Shown here one piece after another: positions 8,067 through 16,856 of a stretch of DNA of 64,000 nt. Origin of the DNA: Pedobacter ureilyticus (GTDB lineage Bacteria; Bacteroidota; Bacteroidia; Sphingobacteriales; Sphingobacteriaceae). Numbering within the stretch: the first letter of the stretch is position 1; each line of letters opens with the position of its first letter. Below the pieces are notes generated by a model that saw only the letters and a program-made list of their open reading frames with translations, did no database searches and had not been told where the DNA came from. The stretch spans positions 1 through 64,000 of the forward strand of contig NZ_SSHJ01000003.1 of NCBI RefSeq assembly GCF_005925345.1. The letters run 5' to 3'. A program made the position numbers and the translations under genes.

Positions 8067-8690
8067 TTATCTATAAAATTGAAGGTAGGTTTTGATAATT
8101 AGCCAAATCGCAAATCCGAGGATTACTAAGCCGGCAATTTTATTTAATCTCTTTAGGGTGTTTTCTTTAATGCGGTAGCGCAGCTTGCTGGCATAATAGG
8201 TTTTTAACGCATCAATAGCCAATTGTGTAGCCATGGCAATTAAAAAGCAAAGGATTTTTTCTGGTAAGGTAGCCAATTTAACCGAAATGATACCACTTAC
8301 TACTACCCAAAACATTAAAGTAGAAGGGGTAAGGATACACATTAAAAAGCCTTTAAGTACATAACCCCGCTTACTTATCTTAATATGATCGCCCTCGTTA
8401 TAATTGATTTTAACATTAGAAAAAAGGTAGTAGAACCCAACGCCTACGATGAAAATTCCACCAATCAAGCCAACATATTTATCGAAATCTCTCTTGTATT
8501 CAAAAAAATGTGAACCAAAAAGTACGATGGTAATTAAAATCAAATCGCTTACGATTACACCAGCAGCTAAAGAAAATCCAGCTTTAAAGCCCCTTTCTAT
8601 GCTGGTTTTAATCATGGCAAAAAAAACAGGGCCAGTTAAAAACGACGAAATGATGCCCGCTCCTAAACCCAAAATGATTGCTTCAAACAT
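8067..8690 (-). CDS. LysE/RhtB-family exporter
   Basis: A 207-residue membrane protein with about six hydrophobic segments. It has the LysE superfamily N-terminus: a glycine-rich first helix, then SFLTGPVFFAMIKTSIERGFKAGFSLAAG. A charged cytoplasmic loop lies near residues 95-110. The family exports amino acids or similar small solutes using proton exchange. The substrate cannot be read from sequence. It is divergent from the sugar porter at 8900. Confidence 0.85.
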   Translation of the reverse strand: MFEAIILGLGAGIISSFLTGPVFFAMIKTSIERGFKAGFSLAAGVIVSDLILITIVLFGSHFFEYKRDFDKYVGLIGGIFIVGVGFYYLFSNVKINYNEGDHIKISKRGYVLKGFLMCILTPSTLMFWVVVSGIISVKLATLPEKILCFLIAMATQLAIDALKTYYASKLRYRIKENTLKRLNKIAGLVILGFAIWLIIKTYLQFYR

Positions 8691-8899
8691 TTATTGCTTT
8701 CGTAATTTCTGCTAATATGCGATTTTCAGCTTTAAAACCTCAATTTTTATTGAGTTTTTACAATTAGCTATTTGCCTAAAGAAACGTAAAAAGCTAGTAA
8801 TAGGTATTGTAACGTTAAAGTGTAAAAAGTACACTATTGGTTTCGGAAAAATTAACTATGTTTAACGCAAATTTTCAAACCTTAAATATTTAACCAAAT

Positions 8900-10330
8900 A
8901 TGGAACAAAATTCAAAGACCAACTGGGCACAGTTTATCCCGTTAGCAACTGTGTTTTTCTTTTGGGGCTTCGTCGCAGCTAGTAACGATATCCTCATCCC
9001 GGTTTTTAAAGAAGCATTTAAATTATCTCAAAGCGAAAGCCAACTGGTATCATTAGCATTTTACATTGCCTATACAGTAGGGTCGTTAATTTACGTCGGG
9101 ATCTCGGCTTTAATGAAAACCGATTTAATTAACAAGATTGGCTACAAAAATAGTTTAGCATTAGGTTTAGGTATCTCCGCAGTAGGTACTTTATTATTTT
9201 ATCCGGCGGCAAACTTAGGTTCGTTTCCTTTAATGCTTGCGGGATTATTTACTGTGGCTTTGGGTTTCTCGTTACAACAAACGGTCGCAAATCCATTGGC
9301 CATTGCTTTAGGTCCAGTAAAAACAGGCTCACAACGTTTAACTATGGCTGGAGGTATCAATAATTTTGGAACTACGATAGGTCCACTTATTGTAAGTTTC
9401 GCTATTTTCGGTACCGCTACTAACGCTACTACCACACTAGATATAGAAAGTGTGAAAATTCCTTACTTAATTTTAGGAGCGGCTTTTCTGATTGTAGCTA
9501 TTTTCTTGAAATTTTCGGCCTTGCCTGATAAACCTACTTTGATAGAAGCAGAAGTAGAAGATGCCGGACACAAAGGTTCTGCATTAAAATATCCTCAACT
9601 TGTTTTAGGAATGATCGCCATTTTTGTTTACGTAGGCGTAGAAGTTTCTACAGCAAGTAATTTGCCCGATTACATGAGCCATAAATTAGGCTTTGCGACT
9701 AAAGATATTGCACCATATATATCGCTTTATTGGGCAAGTATGATGATTGGACGTTGGACCGGGGCGGTAGAGGCCTTTACAGATAAAGTTAGCCTACAAA
9801 AAGTGTTAAGGTTTGTTGCTCCATATTTGGCTTTCGGTATTTTCTTATTAGTAAATGCGATTGCAAAGCACGATTTAGCTCCATTTTATGTATACGGCGC
9901 AATTATTTTGGTTTTAATTATTGCAGATGTTTTAAGTAAAGGTAACCCTGCAAGAATGTTAATGATTTTTTCATTGATTGGTATTTTGGCACTGATCACT
10001 GGAATGTCAACTTCGGGAATGGTTAGTGTATATGCATTCACTAGTGTAGGTTTGTTCTGTAGTACGTTGTGGCCATGTATCTTTACATTGGCTGTAAGCG
10101 GTCTAGGTAAAAATACCAGTCAAGGTAGTAGTTATCTCATCATGATGATTATGGGAGGCGGAATTATCAGTTGGTTACAAGGTTATGTGTCAGAATACAC
10201 GGGTATTCAATATAGTTATGTGGTAGGCGTGCTTTGTTTCGCTTACTTAGTATTCTATGCACTAAGAGCAAGCTCAATCTTGAAAGCGCAAGGGATCAGC
10301 TTTGATAAAAAAGTATCGGGTGGGCATTAG
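8900..10330 (+). CDS. FucP-family sugar:proton symporter (MFS)
   Basis: A 476-residue, 12-helix major facilitator of the fucose/galactose/N-acetylglucosamine group. The first helix has FFFWGFVAASNDILIPVFK, which keeps the acidic residue at the place of the proton-coupling Asp of E. coli FucP. The helix 4 region reads SLQQTVANPLAIALGP, where FucP has LETAANP, so a key Glu is replaced by Gln. A hydrophilic central loop lies around 215-230. A strong terminator follows. It probably imports a free hexose or deoxyhexose across the inner membrane. Confidence 0.85.
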   Translation: MEQNSKTNWAQFIPLATVFFFWGFVAASNDILIPVFKEAFKLSQSESQLVSLAFYIAYTVGSLIYVGISALMKTDLINKIGYKNSLALGLGISAVGTLLFYPAANLGSFPLMLAGLFTVALGFSLQQTVANPLAIALGPVKTGSQRLTMAGGINNFGTTIGPLIVSFAIFGTATNATTTLDIESVKIPYLILGAAFLIVAIFLKFSALPDKPTLIEAEVEDAGHKGSALKYPQLVLGMIAIFVYVGVEVSTASNLPDYMSHKLGFATKDIAPYISLYWASMMIGRWTGAVEAFTDKVSLQKVLRFVAPYLAFGIFLLVNAIAKHDLAPFYVYGAIILVLIIADVLSKGNPARMLMIFSLIGILALITGMSTSGMVSVYAFTSVGLFCSTLWPCIFTLAVSGLGKNTSQGSSYLIMMIMGGGIISWLQGYVSEYTGIQYSYVVGVLCFAYLVFYALRASSILKAQGISFDKKVSGGH

Positions 10331-10350
10331 CAAATGTTAATCTTACTTTA

Positions 10351-10383
10351 ACGCCTCGATTTTTAATCGGGGCGTTTTTTTTT
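10351..10383 (+). terminator. Rho-independent terminator
   Basis: Stem cgcctcgat / atcggggcg (9 pairs, one G-T) with a loop of about four bases and a run of at least nine T, just after the sugar porter gene. Confidence 0.88.
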
Positions 10384-10484
10384 AGCCCTTAAAAGGCGTT
10401 TAACAGAGTTTAAGTTTTTAAAATAATTTAAAATATAAGGGTTTTTGCTTATGTTAGCCAGATATTTAAAAACCAAAAACAAAC

Positions 10485-11783
10485 ATGACCTCAACACAAC
10501 CTCAAAACAGAACTGCCTTATTGCCTATGGTAATTTGCTGCGCTTTGTTTTTTATTTTCGGCTTTGTAACCTGGGCTAACGGCACTTTAATTCCATTTCT
10601 AAAACTTGCGCTTAATCTAGAGACAGATCTGCAGGCCTTTTTTGTAACCTTTGCCTCTTATATTGCCTATTTTTTCTTAGCCTTACCCAGTTCGTGGATC
10701 TTGAACAAAATTGGCTTTAAAAATGGTTTGGTATTAGGCATGGTGGTATTGGGCGTAGGTTCTTTGGTCTTTATCCCAGCGGCAGATAATAGAAGTTTTG
10801 GGTTGTTTTTAACGGGTATTTTCATCCAAGGTTCGGCAATGGCCTTATTGCAAACGGCGGTAAACCCTTACTTGAGTATCATTGGCCCTATAGATAGTGC
10901 TGCGGCACGTATTTCAATTGCTGGCTTGTGTAATAAAGGCGCTGGTGTGTTGGTGCCCATCATCTTCGGGATTTTATTCTTGAAAAATGCAGAGGAGACC
11001 ACGGCTAAGATTAATGCCACTACCGATATCAATGCTAAAAATGCCATTTTAGATGAGCTTTTACAGCGAGTACATACGCCGTACATCGCCTTAGCGGTAA
11101 TATTTGTTTTATTTGCCATATTCATCAAATTCATCAACTTGCCAGAAGTTAAGGAAGAAGAAGATGTTGTTGAAGAAGTAGGCGGGCTTAAAGAGGTTAA
11201 AACGGCAGTAAAAACCAGTGTTTTTCAATATCCACACTTGTTTTTAGGAGCTTTTGCCATTTTTTGCTGCGTTGCTGCGGAAGTAATGGCCGGCGATGGC
11301 ATTGCAACTTATGGACGTGAACTAAATATAGCTCCCAATCTCGTTCGTTTTTCAACTTCTTTTACCCTCATCTGTATGCTAGTGGGCTATGTAGTGGGTA
11401 TTATTACCATCCCTAAATTTGTATCGCAACAAATGGCCTTGCGCATTTGCGCTGTAAGTGGCGTAACACTTACTATTATTTCGGCATTTACTGCTGGTTA
11501 CGTTTCTTATTATTCGGTTGCTTTGTTAGGTTTAGCGAACTCGCTGATGTGGCCTGCAATTTTTCCCTTGGGAATTAGAGGTTTAGGTAAGTTTACCAAG
11601 ACAGGTTCGGCAATTATGATTATGGGTATTGCCGGTGGTGCTTTAGTTTTGCCGATTTATGGTTTCCTAAAAGATACGCTACAAATAGATTTTCAGCACG
11701 CATTTTTATATACCATGTTGCCGGCCTATTTATATATTATTTTCTTTGCGATAAAAGGGCACAAAGCAGGTACAAACGTTTAA
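10485..11783 (+). CDS. Second FucP/GluP-family sugar transporter (MFS)
   Basis: A 432-residue, 12-helix porter of the glucose/galactose type. Its start FFIFGFVTWANGTLIPFLK and ALLQTAVNPYLSIIGP place it in the GluP branch. Both acidic positions used by FucP for proton coupling are non-acidic here (Gly and Gln), unlike the first porter. It lacks the long central insert of its neighbour, so the two are paralogues rather than a recent duplication. A terminator separates them, so they are probably transcribed independently. The substrate is unknown. Confidence 0.84.
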   Translation: MTSTQPQNRTALLPMVICCALFFIFGFVTWANGTLIPFLKLALNLETDLQAFFVTFASYIAYFFLALPSSWILNKIGFKNGLVLGMVVLGVGSLVFIPAADNRSFGLFLTGIFIQGSAMALLQTAVNPYLSIIGPIDSAAARISIAGLCNKGAGVLVPIIFGILFLKNAEETTAKINATTDINAKNAILDELLQRVHTPYIALAVIFVLFAIFIKFINLPEVKEEEDVVEEVGGLKEVKTAVKTSVFQYPHLFLGAFAIFCCVAAEVMAGDGIATYGRELNIAPNLVRFSTSFTLICMLVGYVVGIITIPKFVSQQMALRICAVSGVTLTIISAFTAGYVSYYSVALLGLANSLMWPAIFPLGIRGLGKFTKTGSAIMIMGIAGGALVLPIYGFLKDTLQIDFQHAFLYTMLPAYLYIIFFAIKGHKAGTNV

Positions 11784-11852
11784 TGCTGTTTAACTATTAT
11801 GCCCGAAAATCAGTAAATAAGCGCTATTGAAAAGACAGAAATTGAAAAGAAT

Positions 11853-12329
11853 ATGAGTGCACATTCAGCTAATGAAATTTACAGTTCGAGAGAATTAAAT
11901 TCGCCGTTAGAATTAACTTATCAGGCATTTGCAAACCCAGTGTATCTTCAAAAGTGGTGGGGTCCGGAAGGCTTTACTAATACCATACACGAATTTGACC
12001 TAAGCGTTGGAGGGAAGTGGCTTTTGACGATGCACGGCCCCGATAAAGGTCACTATGAGAACTCATCTGTTTTTGTAAAAGTGGTGCCGAATAAGTTAGT
12101 TGCTTGGACAAGGACCTCGCAACCTTTTTTTGATATGGAAGTAGCGTTTGAACAACTTGGCCCTGTCAAATCGAAAATATCATTTCGAATGATTTTTAAA
12201 ACTGTCGAAGAATGTGAGAAAATGAAAAAATTTGTCGTACCTAAAAATGAAGAAAACTTTGATAGGTTGGAAAGGGAGCTAGTAGATATAGCGAAGGACA
12301 AAAGCAATAACCCGAATAGGATAAAGTAA
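11853..12329 (+). CDS. SRPBCC / AHSA1-domain protein
   Basis: A 158-residue single-domain protein of the START/Bet v1-like fold. The hallmark run is near the N-terminus: SPLELTYQAFANPVYLQKWWGPEGFTN, followed by DLSVGGKWLLTMHGPDG-type strands. Such proteins bind hydrophobic ligands or act as stress-related chaperone cofactors. No catalytic residues can be assigned. The C-terminus ends in a helix and a lysine-rich tail. It stands alone between the sugar porter and the deaminase gene. Confidence 0.85.
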   Translation: MSAHSANEIYSSRELNSPLELTYQAFANPVYLQKWWGPEGFTNTIHEFDLSVGGKWLLTMHGPDKGHYENSSVFVKVVPNKLVAWTRTSQPFFDMEVAFEQLGPVKSKISFRMIFKTVEECEKMKKFVVPKNEENFDRLERELVDIAKDKSNNPNRIK

Positions 12330-12426
12330 AAATACATGGCCGATGCATTGGGCATACAATAGCAACTGCTAACCTAAATTTCAATAAGAAACTTAAAAGC
12401 TTAGCGTAAAAGTCTTAGCTTTGAAA

Positions 12427-12455
12427 GCTCTTCGGTTGTTAATCGGAGCGCTTCT
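12427..12455 (+). terminator. Probable terminator after the SRPBCC gene
   Basis: An 11-position stem with one mismatch (gctcttcggtt / aatcggagcgc) and a 3-base loop, followed by ttctt. The T-tract is weak. It lies only about 15 bases before the dCMP deaminase start, so it could also act as a leader structure. Confidence 0.45.
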
Positions 12456-12469
12456 TATTGATATCATCT

Positions 12470-12928
12470 ATGGCAAAAAAGACGTTTAACGAGATTTATA
12501 TGAACCTGGCATCAGATTTGGCTAGCCGTTCGCACTGTGTAAGGGCTCATGTAGGCGCCGTGTTAACTAAAGATACCCGTATCATTTCTATCGGTTATAA
12601 TGGCCCGCCTCCAGGTACGCACAATTGCGACGAAGAATGGCCAGAAACAGGTTGCGCTAGAGATAGTAAAGGAAGTTGTTCACTGGCTTTACATGCCGAA
12701 GAAAATGCCATTCTCTATGCTGTAAAAAATGGATCGAAAATAGAAGGCGCTACATTATATACCACTTTGTCTCCATGCATAGCTTGTGCCAGGTTAATTC
12801 TATCTTCGGGAATTAGAGAGGTTTTTTATCGCGATTCTTATGCTGCCTATAAAGGTTTAGCTAGCGATGAAGGGGTCGATTTCTTAAATCGATTTGGGGT
12901 AAAAACTACACTTTTAAATGGCAATTAA
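12470..12928 (+). CDS. dCMP deaminase family protein (ComEB-like)
   Basis: A zinc-dependent deoxycytidylate deaminase, which supplies dUMP for thymidylate synthesis. The zinc motif is complete: H75-A-E76 of HAEEN, and C103 and C106 of PCIAC. RSHCVRAHVGAVL and GYNGPPPGTHNC are substrate-binding segments of the family. A TTG at 12458 is in frame, but MAKKTFNEIYM at 12470 is the natural start. The length of 152 residues is normal. Confidence 0.92.
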   Translation: MAKKTFNEIYMNLASDLASRSHCVRAHVGAVLTKDTRIISIGYNGPPPGTHNCDEEWPETGCARDSKGSCSLALHAEENAILYAVKNGSKIEGATLYTTLSPCIACARLILSSGIREVFYRDSYAAYKGLASDEGVDFLNRFGVKTTLLNGN

Positions 12929-12952
12929 AATTGTTATTTTAGGGGCTGTAAA

Positions 12953-15013
12953 ATGCCGCTTAAAAAGAATATAATTTACGTAAGGTTCTCATTTATTATA
13001 TGTTGTGTTTTTTTGTTGTCGTGTACTGCAAATACAACTAAAGATAATGTAGGTTTAATAGATTCTATAATTGATAAAACTTCTTGGGTTTACAACGATA
13101 CAGTAAACAAAGAAGAGGCGGTACGTAAACTACAACATTTGTTGGATCAAGATAAGCGGCTGCCACTCCAAGCCAAATACAAGATTTACCACAGCCTATA
13201 TTTTTACTACTTCTATAAAAATAATTATCAGCAGTCGTTGCTTTATGCAGACAGTATGATTTACACCGTAGAACATACAAAAAATGCAAAAAACTACATA
13301 GATGAACTAGCCAGTGCCTACTATTTTAAGGGCGATGCTTTATTTAGGCTAAAAGCTTACGAAGAGGCTTACCGAAATTATTTTTTAGGGAAGAAACTGA
13401 TGCCGGTTATTGATGATAAGTGTAAAAGCAGCAATTACAATTATCGCATTGCCATGATTTTGTACAAACAAGGTAAGTATAGCGATGCCAGCAGTTACTT
13501 TAAAACTACACTAGATGAAGTAAAACAATGCAGCACCAGTTTCTCGGAAGTTTTTAGACAGCAAGAATTGCTCAACAACATTGCATTATGTTGTTCGCGA
13601 ACCGATAAAATTGATAGCGCCATCATTTATTATCAAAAAGCATTAAGATATATTGTGCACAACGATACATTGCCAGAGAGGAAAAAATACTATTTATCGG
13701 CCAGAGGAGTAGTGTATGGTAATATTGGAGGGGAGATGTTGCGTAAAAAGCAATTTGACAAGGCCGAAACTTTCCTTAAAAAAAGTATAGCCATTAATGA
13801 TCTTCCCGGTTATGATAGTGTTGATGTAGTTACCGCAAAAATAAAACTCATTAAAGTTTATTTAGAAACCGGCCAGTTGGCCAAAGCCGGAATCTATCTA
13901 CAAATTTTAAAAAAGGACAGCGAGAAGCTTAATGTGTTAGATTATAAGCGCACCTATCATCTGCTTAGTTCAAAACATTTGGATGCACTTGGCAAGCCTA
14001 AGTTAGCGTTACATCATTTGGAGCGCTACGCTGCGCTTTCGGATTCTTTACAGAAGGAAACCGATAAGCTGAAATCTACAAGTGTAGACGAGCGTTTTAG
14101 AAACTTGAGCAACGAGAGCGAAATCAATGCTTTAAAAAGAGAGGCCGAAATTCAGCAGCGCTACCTTTACATTACCATGGTTTTTATCGCAATGGCTATT
14201 TCTATCGTGGTACTTATTTATATCTATTTGCGAAAATCAAAAAAGAATATTAGGGAATTAACAAACCTTAACAATGAAATTTTGCTGCAAAAGGACAAAC
14301 TGGAAGAAGCATTAAGCAAGTTAAGTGTTAGCGATAAAGAAAAAGATACCATTTTGAGAGCTGTAGCCCACGATTTAAGAAATCCGGTGGTGGGTATTTC
14401 TAGTTTAACAAAGTTGATGATCTTAGATGATGAGTTGGGCTTAAATAAAGATAAACTTATATTGATTGATGGCGCTTGCAATAATGCATTGACACTAATA
14501 GATGACATTATTGAAGCAGCAGAAAATAAGCAGGGTGTAGATTTTGAGGGTAAGGTAACTAAAGCTGATGTGGTTGAAATTGTAAAGAATGCCATTGCAT
14601 TATTGAGCTACAGGGCAGACGAAAAGCAACAAATTATAAGATTTGAAACAGCTGAAACCAAGTTAGAAATTGATATTTATGTGCAAAAGATAGCACGAGT
14701 AATTAGCAATTTGATTAACAATGCCATTAAATTTAGTCAAGCAGGCCAAGAAATAAAAGTTGTAATAGAAAAGCAAACCGAAAATGTGCTGTTTAAAATA
14801 ATTGATAACGGCATTGGGATTCCAAAGGAATACGGGAACGATATTTTTCAACTGTTTACCTCATCTAAACGGTTTGGTACCAAAGGAGAAAAATCTTACG
14901 GCCTTGGACTTTCGATCTGTAAGCAAATTATTGATGCGCATGGTGGTGAAATTTGGTACGAAAGTAATAATTCTGCTGGTGGCACTGTTTTTTGCTTTAC
15001 GTTGCCTTTATAG
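12953..15013 (+). CDS. TPR-containing sensor histidine kinase (lipoprotein-like N-terminus)
   Basis: A 686-residue kinase. The N-terminal hydrophobic stretch ends in a possible lipobox with C24 (FLLSC), followed by about 350 residues of TPR-like helical repeats on the periplasmic side (YYFKGDALFRLKAYEEAYRNY is typical). One TM helix lies at about 402-424, then a short coiled coil, a HisKA domain with H473 in VAHDLRNPVVG, and an HATPase with NLINNAIKF, DNGIGIPKEY and GLGLSICKQI. The catalytic domain is complete. No response regulator is adjacent, so it is an orphan kinase. If the lipobox were real, the later TM would make the topology unusual; a plain signal anchor is the alternative. Confidence 0.88.
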   Translation: MPLKKNIIYVRFSFIICCVFLLSCTANTTKDNVGLIDSIIDKTSWVYNDTVNKEEAVRKLQHLLDQDKRLPLQAKYKIYHSLYFYYFYKNNYQQSLLYADSMIYTVEHTKNAKNYIDELASAYYFKGDALFRLKAYEEAYRNYFLGKKLMPVIDDKCKSSNYNYRIAMILYKQGKYSDASSYFKTTLDEVKQCSTSFSEVFRQQELLNNIALCCSRTDKIDSAIIYYQKALRYIVHNDTLPERKKYYLSARGVVYGNIGGEMLRKKQFDKAETFLKKSIAINDLPGYDSVDVVTAKIKLIKVYLETGQLAKAGIYLQILKKDSEKLNVLDYKRTYHLLSSKHLDALGKPKLALHHLERYAALSDSLQKETDKLKSTSVDERFRNLSNESEINALKREAEIQQRYLYITMVFIAMAISIVVLIYIYLRKSKKNIRELTNLNNEILLQKDKLEEALSKLSVSDKEKDTILRAVAHDLRNPVVGISSLTKLMILDDELGLNKDKLILIDGACNNALTLIDDIIEAAENKQGVDFEGKVTKADVVEIVKNAIALLSYRADEKQQIIRFETAETKLEIDIYVQKIARVISNLINNAIKFSQAGQEIKVVIEKQTENVLFKIIDNGIGIPKEYGNDIFQLFTSSKRFGTKGEKSYGLGLSICKQIIDAHGGEIWYESNNSAGGTVFCFTLPL

Positions 15014-15034
15014 TTTGGATTTTTGAACCAATAA

Positions 15035-15096
15035 AACACCTTAGTTTATTTTAGTTTTGTTTTATTTTTGCTCTTAGGCTGGCTGAGGTGTTTTTG
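15035..15096 (+). terminator. Probable terminator after the histidine kinase
   Basis: AACACCTTAG at 15035 pairs with CTGAGGTGTT at 15083 (ten positions, one G-T) across a long AT-rich loop, and the 3' arm runs into TTTTTG. The long loop lowers confidence. Confidence 0.5.
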
Positions 15097-15130
15097 TTGT
15101 TCGTTATTTGCAAAACATTTTGTTAAATAG

Positions 15131-15197
15131 ACCTGATAGGAGCGAGCACGTAATGGCAAACCTGTGTGTTTGCGATGTAGTAAAGCGGATAGCAGGA
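15131..15197. repeat. Dispersed-repeat-like palindromic element
   Basis: The element starts with cctgataggagcgagcacg and ends with gcggatagcagg. It encloses a 6-bp hairpin (gcaaac / gtttgc). The 'gataggagc...gcggatagcagg' frame resembles an intergenic repeat I recall from many Flavobacteriia and Sphingobacteriia. It is the only structured part of the guaA upstream region. Confidence 0.5.
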
Positions 15198-15272
15198 CTT
15201 TCGAGAGTGATAAGCACTGAATTTGCTCTTCAAAATAATCTAAAATCGTACTTCTAAAATCGTAAATTTCAT

Positions 15273-15280
15273 TACCTTTG
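15273..15280 (+). promoter_or_regulatory. -7 element of guaA, placed for a leaderless transcript
   Basis: TACCTTTG is a perfect TAnnTTTG element ending three bases before the guaA ATG. With usual Bacteroidota spacing, transcription would begin at the A of the start codon. No matching TTTG is found 19 bases upstream, so the -33 part is weak. Confidence 0.55.
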
Positions 15281-15283
15281 CGG

Positions 15284-16810
15284 ATGCTAGAAAAAATCAT
15301 TATCCTCGATTTTGGTTCGCAATTTACACAGCTTATTGCACGTCGTGTTCGCGAATTAAATGTATACTGCGAAATTCATCCATTTAACAACATTCCGGCC
15401 CTAGATTCTACGGTAAAAGGGGTAATCCTTTCTGGAAGTCCGTCTTCTGTGCGCCAAGAAAATGCGCCATTTGTAGACTTGAATTTGTTTAAATCTTATC
15501 CTTTATTGGCAGTTTGTTACGGAGCGCAGTTTATTGCACAACAAAGTGGTGGTAATGTAGAGGCATCGGCAACGAGAGAGTACGGTAGAGCAAATTTGAG
15601 CTTTGTGAATAACGATAACCCCTTGTTTAAAGGTATCTTAGTTGATTCGCAAGTGTGGATGAGCCATGGCGATTCGATTACCAAAGTGCCAGATCATTTC
15701 GAAATTATTGCCAGCACTGCTGAAGTTAAGGTTGCTGGTTACCAAGTTAAAGGAGAGCAAACCTACGCCATTCAGTTTCACCCAGAAGTAACACACAGTA
15801 CAGATGGCAAAACTTTGTTAAGCAACTTTTTGGTGGGTATTTGTGGTTGTAGCCAAGATTGGACTTCGGATGCATTTGCAGAAACGACCATTGCCGATTT
15901 AAAAGCCCAACTGGGAGATGATAAAGTGGTTTTGGCACTTTCTGGAGGTGTAGATAGTAGCGTAGCTGCGGTATTATTGCACAAAGCTATCGGCAAAAAC
16001 TTGCACTGTATTTTTGTAGATAACGGTTTGTTACGCAAAAATGAGTACGAAAGCGTATTAGAACAATACAAAGATTTTGGCCTAAATATTAAAGGGGTTG
16101 ATGCTAAGGATAGATTTTTGGGCGAATTGGCCGGTGTTGAAGATCCAGAGCAAAAGCGTAAAATCATTGGTCGTGTGTTTATCGAAGTATTTGATGATGA
16201 GGCACACCAAATTAAAGATGTAAAGTGGTTGGCGCAAGGTACCATTTATCCAGATGTGATTGAATCGGTTTCGGTTAACGGACCATCGGCTACCATTAAA
16301 TCGCACCATAACGTAGGTGGTTTGCCAGATTTCATGAAACTGAAAGTAGTTGAGCCCTTAAAAACTTTATTTAAAGATGAAGTGCGTAGAGTGGGAAACA
16401 CTTTGGGCTTAGAATCGTTTATTTTAGGCAGACACCCTTTTCCGGGACCTGGTTTGGGTATCCGTATTATTGGAGAAGTTACTGCAGAAAAAATTGCGAT
16501 ATTACAGGAGGCAGATCATATTTATATCCAAAACTTGAAAGATGCTGGTTTGTACGACCAAATTTGGCAAGCTGGTGCAATATTTTTGCCAGTACGTTCG
16601 GTAGGGGTAATGGGCGATGAGCGCACCTACGAAAACGTTATTGCTTTGAGAGCGGTAGAATCGTTAGATGGTATGACGGCTGATTGGTGCCATTTGCCTT
16701 ATCCGGTACTCGCTAAAATATCCAATGAAATTATCAATAAAGTAAGAGGTATTAACCGAGTTGTGTATGATATTAGTTCGAAACCGCCAGCAACTATTGA
16801 GTGGGAATAA
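15284..16810 (+). CDS. guaA: GMP synthase (glutamine-hydrolysing)
   Basis: Converts XMP to GMP using ATP and glutamine. The class I glutaminase half (1-190) has nucleophile C78 in AVCYGAQF and the H166/E168 pair in HPEV. The ATP pyrophosphatase half carries the P-loop SGGVDSS at 220-226. The C-terminal dimerisation domain has [12 protein letters not shown]. The length of 508 residues is typical. A TTG two codons upstream is in frame, but the ATG gives the conserved [13 protein letters not shown] start. The gene is preceded by a promoter element that leaves no room for a leader. Confidence 0.97.
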   Translation: MLEKIIILDFGSQFTQLIARRVRELNVYCEIHPFNNIPALDSTVKGVILSGSPSSVRQENAPFVDLNLFKSYPLLAVCYGAQFIAQQSGGNVEASATREYGRANLSFVNNDNPLFKGILVDSQVWMSHGDSITKVPDHFEIIASTAEVKVAGYQVKGEQTYAIQFHPEVTHSTDGKTLLSNFLVGICGCSQDWTSDAFAETTIADLKAQLGDDKVVLALSGGVDSSVAAVLLHKAIGKNLHCIFVDNGLLRKNEYESVLEQYKDFGLNIKGVDAKDRFLGELAGVEDPEQKRKIIGRVFIEVFDDEAHQIKDVKWLAQGTIYPDVIESVSVNGPSATIKSHHNVGGLPDFMKLKVVEPLKTLFKDEVRRVGNTLGLESFILGRHPFPGPGLGIRIIGEVTAEKIAILQEADHIYIQNLKDAGLYDQIWQAGAIFLPVRSVGVMGDERTYENVIALRAVESLDGMTADWCHLPYPVLAKISNEIINKVRGINRVVYDISSKPPATIEWE

Positions 16811-16856
16811 GCATAAGTTGAAACCACGTAAGCAAGTAGTTGTTTTTTTTATAGAT

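Noticed and set aside
8739..8754. ctcaat / attgag hairpin with T-run upstream of the first sugar porter
   Set aside because: The stem is only 6 bp and lies between divergent genes, so a terminator role makes no sense there.
8820..8834. gtgta-n5-tacac palindrome upstream of the first sugar porter
   Set aside because: It is short, and no regulator or clear promoter position supports an operator call.
15014..15283. Purine riboswitch upstream of guaA
   Set aside because: No conserved riboswitch core is visible, and the promoter element sits at the start codon, leaving no leader.
15778..16245. 155-codon minus-strand frame inside guaA
   Set aside because: It is a shadow of a strongly conserved enzyme gene, with serine/proline-rich antisense composition.
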